Below are positions 57,606 through 64,000 of a stretch of 64,000 nt of DNA, piece after piece. The notes under the pieces were generated by a model that searched no databases, had not been told where the DNA came from, and was given only the letters and a program-made list of their open reading frames with translations. The position numbers were made by a program, and so were the translations under genes. Position 1 is the stretch's first letter. Every line of letters begins with the position of its first letter. Source of the stretch: 34-65-8 sp963529855 (lineage in GTDB: Bacteria; Pseudomonadota; Alphaproteobacteria; Sphingomonadales; Sphingomonadaceae); NCBI GenBank assembly GCA_963529855.1, contig CAURZK010000001.1:124001-188000 (forward strand), given 5' to 3'.

Positions 57606-58622
57606 TCACGCAGCCTCCAGCAGCTTCTGAGCGGCCGGACTTGCCTCGAGCAATGCGACCAGCGCGCGCTCTTCACGCGCCAGCCACTGGGTCGAGCGCG
57701 GCAGGATGAGGCCCTTGCGCCAGTCCTCCTGCCGATCGACCAGGGCGAGCACGGCGGGATGAATGTAACTTTTGCGCGTCACCGCAGGGGTATTGCCCAG
57801 ATGCTCCGCCACGTCGGCCAGCACGGCCTTGAGCGGCAACTTGTCTTTCGCCTCGGCCAGCAATTTCAGCGCCAAGACGCTCGCGTGCCAGGTGCGGAAA
57901 TTTTTGGCGGTGAAATCCTGGCCCATCGTTTCGCGCAGATATGTGTTCACATCGCCTGAATCGACCGAACACACATCACCGTCTTCATCGACATACTTGA
58001 ACACGTTTTGCCCCGGCAGGTCCTGCATCTTGCGCACCACCCGGGCCAACGCGCCATCGCTGAGCGTAACTTCGCGCAGCACACCGCTCTTGGCCTTGAA
58101 ACGCAATTTCAGCCGCCGACCCGTCACCTCGGCATGGCGGCGGCGTAAGGTGGTGGCGCCGAAACTCTTGTTCGCCTTGGCATAACCTTCGTTCCCCACC
58201 CGGACCGCGCCGAGATCGAGCAGGCGCACGACACTTGCCACCGCACGCTCGCGCGTCAGATCGCGGTGGCCAAGATCTTCCTCCACCCTTTTGCGGACCA
58301 GCGGCAGTAGTTCCCCAAAGGTAAGGCAGCCGTCGAACTTCTCGCTTTCCCGGGCCGTGCGGAAATCGGGGTGATACCTGTACTGCTTGCGGCCACGCGC
58401 ATCGTAACCGATTGCCAGAATGTGGCCGTTGGATGCCGGGCAGAACCACGCATCGACATAGGCCGGCGGCAGCGCAATCGCATTGAGCCGCTTCTTTTCC
58501 GCCGGATCGGTGATGAGCGCACCCTTCGCATCGTAATAACACCAGCCCTTGCCGCTGCGTTTGCGAGTGATGCCGGGAAGGCTGTCGTCTACGTAGATGA
58601 GCTTAGCGCATGTGGTTGCCAT
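57606..58622 (-). CDS. DNA topoisomerase IB
   Basis: The 338 residues match the bacterial (poxvirus-like) type IB topoisomerase, which relaxes supercoils via a 3'-phosphotyrosyl bond. Seen: the N-terminal domain segment GKGWCYYDAKGALITDPAEK, a central catalytic segment (KNFRTWHASVLALKLLAEAK with a catalytic Arg and His) and the C-terminal nucleophile Tyr in TRKSYIHPAVLALVD. The start at 58622 is used; an upstream Met at 58664 is less likely. The stop is one base before the pncC start. Confidence 0.92.
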   Translation of the reverse strand: MATTCAKLIYVDDSLPGITRKRSGKGWCYYDAKGALITDPAEKKRLNAIALPPAYVDAWFCPASNGHILAIGYDARGRKQYRYHPDFRTARESEKFDGCLTFGELLPLVRKRVEEDLGHRDLTRERAVASVVRLLDLGAVRVGNEGYAKANKSFGATTLRRRHAEVTGRRLKLRFKAKSGVLREVTLSDGALARVVRKMQDLPGQNVFKYVDEDGDVCSVDSGDVNTYLRETMGQDFTAKNFRTWHASVLALKLLAEAKDKLPLKAVLADVAEHLGNTPAVTRKSYIHPAVLALVDRQEDWRKGLILPRSTQWLAREERALVALLEASPAAQKLLEAA

Positions 58623-58705
58623 AAGGGCGCAATGCGCACCGGCGCCTTGCGGTTCCGGGGCCATGGCCCCATTTGCACGCCACGCTTTGCTGCCGGAGAG
58701 ATCGC

Positions 58706-59551
58706 TTGACCGACACGACCTACACCCCGCCCGCCGTGTGGACCAATGTCGAGAGCGGCGGCCGCTTTGCCGCGATCAACCGCCCGACTGCCGGTGCGCG
58801 CGAGGAACGTGAACTGCCCGTAGGTACGCATCCGTTCCAGCTCTATTCCCTCGCCACGCCCAACGGGGTCAAGGCCGGCATCATGCTGGAGGAACTGCTT
58901 GAGGCAGGCCACCCCGCAGAATACGATGCCTGGACGATCGACATTTCCAGCGGGGACCAGTTCACCAGCGGGTTTGTGAGCATCAATCCCAACAGCAAGA
59001 TACCCGCTCTGGTCGACCGCACCGGCCCCCAGCCGATCCGCGTGTTCGAAAGCGGCGCGATCCTGATGCACCTGGCAGAGAAGTTCGGCGCATTCCTGCC
59101 GACCGATCATAGTCGTGCCGAAGTGCTGAGCTGGCTGTTCTGGCAGGTCGGTAGCGCACCCTTCATCGGTGGCGGATTCGGGCACTTCTACGCCTACGCG
59201 CCCGAGAAATACGAATATCCGATCAACCGCTACGCCATGGAAACGAAGCGACTGTTCGACGTGGCCGACCAGCGCCTGGCCGACAGCCGCTATCTGGGCG
59301 GGGACGCATACACGATCGCCGACATCGCGACTTATCCCTGGTTCGCAGCTTTCGTATTCGGCACCGCCTACGACGACGCCCGCACTTTCCTGTCGATCGA
59401 CGATTACCGCCACGTCGGTCGCTGGGTGCGCGAGATTGCCGAGCGGCCCGCCGTGCGCCGGGGGCGAATTGTGAACAAGGTGACGGGCGCAGAAGACGAG
59501 CAATTGCGCGAACGGCATTCGGCCGCCGATTTCGACGGTAAGAACATCTGA
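58706..59551 (+). CDS. YghU-type glutathione-dependent disulfide-bond oxidoreductase (nu-class GST)
   Basis: The 281 residues follow E. coli YghU: the N-terminal TDTTYTPPAVWTNVESGGRF, NRPTAG and HPFQLYSLATPNGVKAGIML (thioredoxin-like glutathione site), FVSINPNSKIPALVDRTG with cis-Pro, and a C-terminal helical domain (TIADIATYPWFAAFVFG). The TTG start at 58706 is used since GGAGAG lies six bases upstream and the following residues match YghU; the in-frame ATG at 58673 is in upstream non-homologous sequence. Confidence 0.93.
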   Translation: MTDTTYTPPAVWTNVESGGRFAAINRPTAGAREERELPVGTHPFQLYSLATPNGVKAGIMLEELLEAGHPAEYDAWTIDISSGDQFTSGFVSINPNSKIPALVDRTGPQPIRVFESGAILMHLAEKFGAFLPTDHSRAEVLSWLFWQVGSAPFIGGGFGHFYAYAPEKYEYPINRYAMETKRLFDVADQRLADSRYLGGDAYTIADIATYPWFAAFVFGTAYDDARTFLSIDDYRHVGRWVREIAERPAVRRGRIVNKVTGAEDEQLRERHSAADFDGKNI

Positions 59552-59598
59552 CCCTCTTCACATCCGCGCGGGCTTCGCTATAGCGGCGCCCGCGCTGC

Positions 59599-59673
59599 TG
59601 GGGCGTAGCCAAGCGGTAAGGCAGCGGTTTTTGGTACCGCCATGCGGAGGTTCGAATCCTCCCGCCCCAGCCA
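59599..59673 (+). tRNA. tRNA-Gln (anticodon TTG)
   Basis: A full cloverleaf: acceptor stem TGGGGCG (59599-59605) pairs with CGCCCCA (59663-59669), the discriminator is G59670 and CCA (59671-59673) is encoded. The anticodon loop reads TTTTGGT within the GCGG...CCGC stem, giving anticodon TTG (Gln). The T-arm GGAGG-TTCGAAT-CCTCC is canonical. The U1-A72 start is typical of tRNA-Gln. Confidence 0.97.
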
Positions 59674-59701
59674 CAGCGCCTTCATCGCCGCAGCGTTATC
59701 C

Positions 59702-60382
59702 TCAAAATTGGCCCTGGGCCTCGACCACCGGCTGCGGATTGTTCGGGACCAGGATCAGCGTCTGTCCTTCGACGCGCCAGCTGGCGAGGCGGGACAGCAG
59801 GTTCATGCCGATGACGTTGGTATTGCCCAGCCCCGGCGCGATCACCGTGTCCAGCCCGCGCGCGACGACATTGCCGAACCGCAATTCGTCGATCGTGCCG
59901 ATTTCTGCGGAAATCGTGCCGTTGGCGGTGTTCAGCATCACCGGAATGCCCCCGGGCCGTGCCTCCAGCCCGATACGGGCTGCCGTCTGGGCGGAAACGG
60001 CCGTCAATGTCGCGCCTGTATCGACCAGAAACGGGACGGTATCGCCGTTGACGCGAGCCTCGATCCAGAAATGCCCGTCGCGCGACAGCGGAATGCGGGT
60101 TTCGCCCCCCTCCACGACCTGCTCGGGCAGTCCCAGTTGCGGGACCGCCATGCCGAAACGCGGGTCGAACCGCGAGACTTGCAAGACGACTGCCACGAAT
60201 ATCGCGAGCAACGCGATCGAGCCGAAACTGCGCAATAGCCGTCCGAACGGCACATGGCGTGCCGCCATGGCGCCTCCGATCCAGCTTGCAAGAACCGCCA
60301 AGACAGTTGCGATTAACAGGGTCGAATGGGGTACGGCGGAGACGAAGTTGGCAGCAGCGTCCCAGATAGCGGCGAAGTCCAT
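59702..60382 (-). CDS. membrane-anchored retropepsin-like aspartic protease (TIGR02281-type)
   Basis: The 226-residue protein has one or two N-terminal membrane helices (STLLIATVLAVLASWIGGAM and GSIALLAIFVAVVLQVSRF) and a C-terminal periplasmic domain with the aspartic-protease motif FLVDTGATLTAVS (the DTG active site) and the matching flap-side strand GLGNTNVIGMNLLSRLASWR. These single-domain clan AA proteases dimerise. It lies convergent to the tRNA-Gln gene. The start at 60382 is used; frame open to 60418. Confidence 0.88.
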   Translation of the reverse strand: MDFAAIWDAAANFVSAVPHSTLLIATVLAVLASWIGGAMAARHVPFGRLLRSFGSIALLAIFVAVVLQVSRFDPRFGMAVPQLGLPEQVVEGGETRIPLSRDGHFWIEARVNGDTVPFLVDTGATLTAVSAQTAARIGLEARPGGIPVMLNTANGTISAEIGTIDELRFGNVVARGLDTVIAPGLGNTNVIGMNLLSRLASWRVEGQTLILVPNNPQPVVEAQGQF

Positions 60383-60425
60383 GACGCAGATATAGGAAGC
60401 GCGCGCTTGCGCTTCCATGACTGCG

Positions 60426-61412
60426 CTAAGGCGCGGTGCGGAATTCGGTTGCGCGGGCGAGGATCAGTGAAAACCGCTCTGCGCCATCGAGCCAGCGTTG
60501 CTCGGGCGTCCAGCCCCCGGCGAGCAGCAGGGTGTCGGCGCTGCGGCGGGTAAACTTGTGGCTGTTTTCAGTGTGGATCGTCTCGCCGGGTGCCATCGCG
60601 AACCGTTCGCCGGACACCTCGAAAGCAATGTCACGCGTGGCTTCGAGGTGCATTTCGATCCGCGCCAGATCGTCGTTCCACCGGGCAACATGGCGCAAGC
60701 CATCGACCGGCAGGGTGCCGCCCAGTTCGCGATTGATGCGATTGGCAAGGTTCAGGTTGAAGCGGGCCGTGACCCCGGCAGCGTCGTCATAGGCGGAAAC
60801 GAGCACTGCAGGATCCTTGATCAGGTCCATGCCAATCAACAGCTTTGAGCCCGGCCCCAGCGTGCCCCGCATGACGCGCAGCAAATCGACCGCCGTGCGC
60901 GGCACCATGTTGCCGATCGTCGATCCGGGAAAAAAGCCCAGCTTGGGCAAGCTGTCCACCTGCGGCGGCAGAGCGACCTCGCGCATGAAATCGGCCTCGA
61001 CCGGGTGGACAGGCAGGCCGGGAAACTTGGCCGCAAGCGACCGGGCCGCCTCGCGCAGAAAATCGCCCGCAATGTCCAGCGGGACATAGGCTGCCGGTGC
61101 AATCGCATCGAGCAACAAGGGGGTCTTGACCGAGCTTCCACTGCCAAATTCGACCACTGCCCGGCCCTGCCCTACTGCCCGGGCGAATTCGCTACCGCGC
61201 GCAGCAAGAATTTCGGTCTCCGCACGGGTCGGATAATATTCCGGCAGCCGGGTGATATCCTCGAACAGTGCCGATCCGATATCGTCGTAAAACCACCGCG
61301 CGGGGATCGCCTTGGGCGATTGGCGCAGACCCGTCAGCACGTCGGCGCGAAAAGCCCGGTCGATGCCGGATTCGTCGAGATCGACGAGTGCAATGCCTTC
61401 AGCCGCGCTCAT
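60426..61412 (-). CDS. egtD: L-histidine N-alpha-methyltransferase (ergothioneine step 1)
   Basis: EgtD trimethylates histidine to hercynine with SAM. The 328 residues show the SAM-binding VVEFGSGSSVKTPLLLDAI, the FFPGSTIGNM segment and the C-terminal HTENSHKFT region, all typical of EgtD. The ATG at 61412 overlaps the egtB stop by 4 bases, giving a translationally coupled egtB-egtD pair; the ORF runs in-frame to 61634 but inside egtB. No egtA or egtC is present nearby, as in the short proteobacterial pathway. Confidence 0.95.
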   Translation of the reverse strand: MSAAEGIALVDLDESGIDRAFRADVLTGLRQSPKAIPARWFYDDIGSALFEDITRLPEYYPTRAETEILAARGSEFARAVGQGRAVVEFGSGSSVKTPLLLDAIAPAAYVPLDIAGDFLREAARSLAAKFPGLPVHPVEADFMREVALPPQVDSLPKLGFFPGSTIGNMVPRTAVDLLRVMRGTLGPGSKLLIGMDLIKDPAVLVSAYDDAAGVTARFNLNLANRINRELGGTLPVDGLRHVARWNDDLARIEMHLEATRDIAFEVSGERFAMAPGETIHTENSHKFTRRSADTLLLAGGWTPEQRWLDGAERFSLILARATEFRTAP

Positions 61413-62650
61413 GCCGCGTCCCTCGCCAGACGCAGCCCGGTGAATTGCCAGCGCTGGTGCGGGTAGAAGAAGTTGCGATAGCTGGCGCGCGAGTGTCCGC
61501 GCACCGTGGCGCAGCTTGCGCCGCGCAGGACCACCTGCCCGCTCATGAACTTGCCATTGTATTCGCCGACCGCACCCGCGGCAGGAGTGAACCGCGGATA
61601 AGGGAGGTAAGCTGAGCGCGTGAATTGCCAGCAATCCCCGAACAGGTCGTTGCCGCCGCGCGGCTGCGGCGGGCCGGCGGCGTCGAGCTGGTTACCGGCG
61701 GCTGAATCGTGATTTTGTGCAATTGCTTCCCATTCGAATTCGGTCGGCAGCCGCGCGCCAGCCCAGGTGGCGAAGGCATCGGCTTCATAGAAGGAAATGT
61801 GGGTGACTGGCGCATCGGAATCGCGAGGTTGCCAGCCAGCGTGCGTAAAATGCTCTCCTTCGCGCCAGTATAGCGGCGAACCGATACCCTCGGTCTGGAC
61901 CCAGGCCCAGCCATCCGACAGCCAGAGGCGCGCATCGCGGTAACCGCCGTCAGCGATGAAAGCATCCCAGGCGCCATTGGTGACGAGGCTGCTGGCCAGA
62001 TCGAACGGTTCCAGCAGCACCCTGTGGGCAGGCCCTTCGTTGTCGAATGCGAAACCATCGCCGCGATGACCAATCAGCGCGATCCCGCCCGGGTGGCTAT
62101 GCCAGGTTTCCCTGCCGGCATCTGATGCAGTCAAACGGGCGGCACCCGGCCACATCGCCGGCCCAAGAGGGTTTTGGAAAAGCGCGTGCTTGATATCGGT
62201 CAGCAGCAATTCCTGATGCTGCTGTTCATGTGCAATGCCCAGTTCGATCAACGGGGCGAGCGGAGGATCATCGACGAGGCCATCCATCGCCTCGTCCACA
62301 TGCGCGCGCCATCGGGCAATCTCGCCCAGAGTTGGGCGGGACAGCATGCCGCGGCTGCCGCGCGCCAGCCGCGCCCCTTCACCTTCATAATAGGAATTGA
62401 ACAGGAACGGCCAATCCTCGCGATAAAGCCGATAGCCGGCCGCGTGATCGCGCAGCAGGAACGTTTCCCAGAACCATGTGGTGTGCGCCAGATGCCACTT
62501 GGCAGGCGAGGCATCTTCCATCGACTGGATGGTAGCGTCGGCCTCGCCCAGCGGTGAGGCAAGCGCGACGCTCAGACCGCGAGTGCGATGGAATCGGTCG
62601 CCCAGCCCCTCCGCCTGGCGGGCGGTCGGGTGACGGTCGGCATTCGGCAC
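61409..62650 (-). CDS. egtB: hercynylcysteine sulfoxide-forming iron enzyme EgtB
   Basis: EgtB is a non-heme iron sulfoxide synthase that joins hercynine with cysteine or gamma-glutamylcysteine using oxygen. The 413 residues show an N-terminal DinB-like helical domain with the iron-ligand His (KWHLAHTTWFWETFLL) and the HxxxHxE motif in IAHEQQHQELLL, then a formylglycine-generating-enzyme-like C-terminal domain (THISFYEADAFATWAGARLP, FGDCWQFTRSAYLPYPRF). The start is GTG at 62650, with GGAGGAGGAG upstream. Confidence 0.95.
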   Translation of the reverse strand: MPNADRHPTARQAEGLGDRFHRTRGLSVALASPLGEADATIQSMEDASPAKWHLAHTTWFWETFLLRDHAAGYRLYREDWPFLFNSYYEGEGARLARGSRGMLSRPTLGEIARWRAHVDEAMDGLVDDPPLAPLIELGIAHEQQHQELLLTDIKHALFQNPLGPAMWPGAARLTASDAGRETWHSHPGGIALIGHRGDGFAFDNEGPAHRVLLEPFDLASSLVTNGAWDAFIADGGYRDARLWLSDGWAWVQTEGIGSPLYWREGEHFTHAGWQPRDSDAPVTHISFYEADAFATWAGARLPTEFEWEAIAQNHDSAAGNQLDAAGPPQPRGGNDLFGDCWQFTRSAYLPYPRFTPAAGAVGEYNGKFMSGQVVLRGASCATVRGHSRASYRNFFYPHQRWQFTGLRLARDAA

Positions 62651-62736
62651 GGGCGTTCTCCTCCTCCGTCCCAGCCTAACGCTCCTGCACCCAATAAGTT
62701 GCAGGTCAAAGACCTTAATCCAGCTTGCCTAAACCT

Positions 62737-64000
62737 TCAGGCGGCGTCGCGGTGCCGCTGGGCAGTTTCAAGCTGGATCATTTCCGCCAGCAGGAACGCC
62801 AGTTCCAGCGACTGCGCAGCATTGAGGCGCGGATCGCAGTGAGTGTGATACCGATCGCCAAGCCGTTCATCGGTGATAGCCACCGCCCCGCCGACGCATT
62901 CGGTCACATCCTGCCCGGTCATTTCGACGTGGATGCCGCCTGCATGCGTCCCTTCCGCACGGTGCACGGCGAAAAACCCGCGCACTTCGTTAAGGATGCG
63001 ATCGAACGGCCGCGTTTTGTAGCCGCTGTCCGATTTGACCACGTTGCCGTGCATCGGATCACAGCTCCACACCACCGGATGTCCTTCGCGCGTCACCGCG
63101 CGCAGCAGCGGCGGCAGGCCGCTTTCGACCTTGTCGTGCCCGAACCGGCTGATCAGCGTGATCCGCCCCGGCTCGCGCGCCGGATTGAGCGTATCGAGCA
63201 GGCGCAGCAATACTTCCGGATCGAGGCTCGGACCGCACTTGAGGCCGATCGGATTGCCGATCCCGCGCGCGAATTCGACATGAGCGCTACCATCGAACCG
63301 GGTCCGGTCGCCGATCCAGACCATGTGGGCGCTGGTATCGTACCAATCGCCCGTCAGGCTGTCGCGCCGGGTCATCGCCTGTTCGTAGGGGAGCAGCAAA
63401 GCCTCGTGGCTGGTGTAGAAACTGGTGGCCTGCAGCTGCGGCACCGTTGCAGGATCCACTCCGCACGCTTCCATGAAATCGAGCGCTTCGGAAATGCGGT
63501 CCGCCAGGTCGCCGAACTTGGCCGCCCACGGGCTGCGGCCCATGGTGTCGAGCGTCCACTGGTGAACCTGACGCAGGTTCGCGTAGCCGCCCCCTGCGAA
63601 GGCGCGCAGCAAATTGAGTGTGGCAGCCGCCTGAGAATAGGCGCGGATCATTCGCTGCGGATCGTTCCGCCGGCTTTCCGGTGTGAAATCGATGCCGTTG
63701 ACGTTGTCACCGAAATAGCTCGGCAGGGTCACATCGCCCTGGGTTTCGCTGTCGGCGCTCCGCGGCTTGGCGAACTGGCCGGCCATGCGGCCGACCTTCA
63801 CCACCGGCAACTTTCCCGCAAACGTCAGGACGACCGCCATCTGCAAGATTACGCGGAACGTGTCCCGAATGTTGTTGGGATGAAACTCGGCGAAACTTTC
63901 GGCACAGTCGCCGCCCTGGAGCAGGAACCCGCGCCCTTCGGCGACCCCGGCAAGCTCTGCCTTGAGTGCGCGGGCTTCGCCTGCAAAGACCAGCGGCGGG
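62737..64000 (-). CDS. aroG: type II 3-deoxy-D-arabino-heptulosonate 7-phosphate synthase, 5' end truncated
   Basis: The gene enters from the window end; the frame is open from 63999 down to 62737. It catalyses the first step of the shikimate pathway: phosphoenolpyruvate and erythrose 4-phosphate to DAHP. Visible type II signatures are LLQGGDCAESFAEFHPNNIR, AGKLPVVKVGRMAGQFAKPR, SYFGDNVNGI, GHDKVESGLPPLLRAV and HVEMTGQDVTECVGGAVAIT. The C-terminus ends TAQRHRDAA. It is a plant-type class II enzyme, unrelated in sequence to E. coli AroG; the name aroG follows common usage for this type. Confidence 0.96.
   Translation of the reverse strand, partial: PPLVFAGEARALKAELAGVAEGRGFLLQGGDCAESFAEFHPNNIRDTFRVILQMAVVLTFAGKLPVVKVGRMAGQFAKPRSADSETQGDVTLPSYFGDNVNGIDFTPESRRNDPQRMIRAYSQAAATLNLLRAFAGGGYANLRQVHQWTLDTMGRSPWAAKFGDLADRISEALDFMEACGVDPATVPQLQATSFYTSHEALLLPYEQAMTRRDSLTGDWYDTSAHMVWIGDRTRFDGSAHVEFARGIGNPIGLKCGPSLDPEVLLRLLDTLNPAREPGRITLISRFGHDKVESGLPPLLRAVTREGHPVVWSCDPMHGNVVKSDSGYKTRPFDRILNEVRGFFAVHRAEGTHAGGIHVEMTGQDVTECVGGAVAITDERLGDRYHTHCDPRLNAAQSLELAFLLAEMIQLETAQRHRDAA

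Noticed and set aside
1..64000. CRISPR array, prophage, insertion sequence or rRNA operon
   Set aside because: No regular short direct repeats, integrase/transposase genes, or rRNA sequence were seen anywhere in the window.

Overview
This 64-kb window is chromosomal DNA from a GC-rich alphaproteobacterium. The likely home is the order Sphingomonadales, close to Erythrobacteraceae, judged from protein sequence resemblance and gene order; no database search was possible. There is no prophage, insertion sequence, CRISPR array or rRNA operon. One tRNA gene (tRNA-Gln, TTG anticodon) is present.

Layout. (1) 1-7.3 kb, plus strand: TCA-cycle genes mdh (3' end), sucD, sucA, sucB, a small lipoprotein gene and lpd. 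Together these encode malate dehydrogenase, one succinyl-CoA synthetase subunit and the complete 2-oxoglutarate dehydrogenase complex; sucC is not here. (2) 7.3-13.9 kb: envelope genes, namely a DUF4403 lipoprotein, a membrane protein with motifs resembling the SEDS (FtsW/RodA) family, a PepSY protein, a TRIC/UPF0126 channel, two tandem paralogous Tyr/Arg/Asp-rich secreted proteins and a serine hydrolase. (3) 13.9-34.5 kb, minus strand: the complete str-S10-spc-alpha translation cluster, in transcription order rpsL-rpsG-fusA-tuf-rpsJ-rplCDWB-rpsS-rplV-rpsC-rplP-rpmC-rpsQ-rplNXE-rpsNH-rplFR-rpsE-rpmD-rplO-secY-adk-(SRPBCC gene)-rpsM-rpsK-rpoA-rplQ, ending in a clear intrinsic terminator. (4) 34.9-37.6 kb: a YedK-type SRAP gene and then a visibly AT-richer two-gene block, an acyltransferase-3 and an SGNH esterase lipoprotein, that looks acquired. 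(5) 37.8-49.6 kb: copCD, GNAT, LysR, apaG-metZ, a small secreted protein, two lipid-linked-sugar glycosyltransferases, leuB, recO, ubiK, tspO, tlyA and a lipoprotein. (6) 49.6-64 kb: an intergenic mini-gene, ilvE-trhO-GST, a LysR divergent from pirin-nitroreductase, nadE-pncC-topoisomerase IB, a YghU-type GST, tRNA-Gln, an aspartic protease, egtD-egtB (ergothioneine) and the type II DAHP synthase gene cut by the window edge.

Most of the window is housekeeping. The best candidates for something undescribed are in non-coding or small elements: (a) an 18-codon ORF at 49819-49875 whose leader carries a 14-nt exact complement of the 16S rRNA 3' tail and which is followed by a long intrinsic terminator; (b) two strong hairpins directly upstream of metZ; (c) hairpins in the tuf-rpsJ and rpsJ-rplC gaps. 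Unusual proteins include an RG-rich N-terminal extension on S5, an acidic tail on L3, the half-length SEDS-like membrane protein and the small lipoprotein inside the suc operon.
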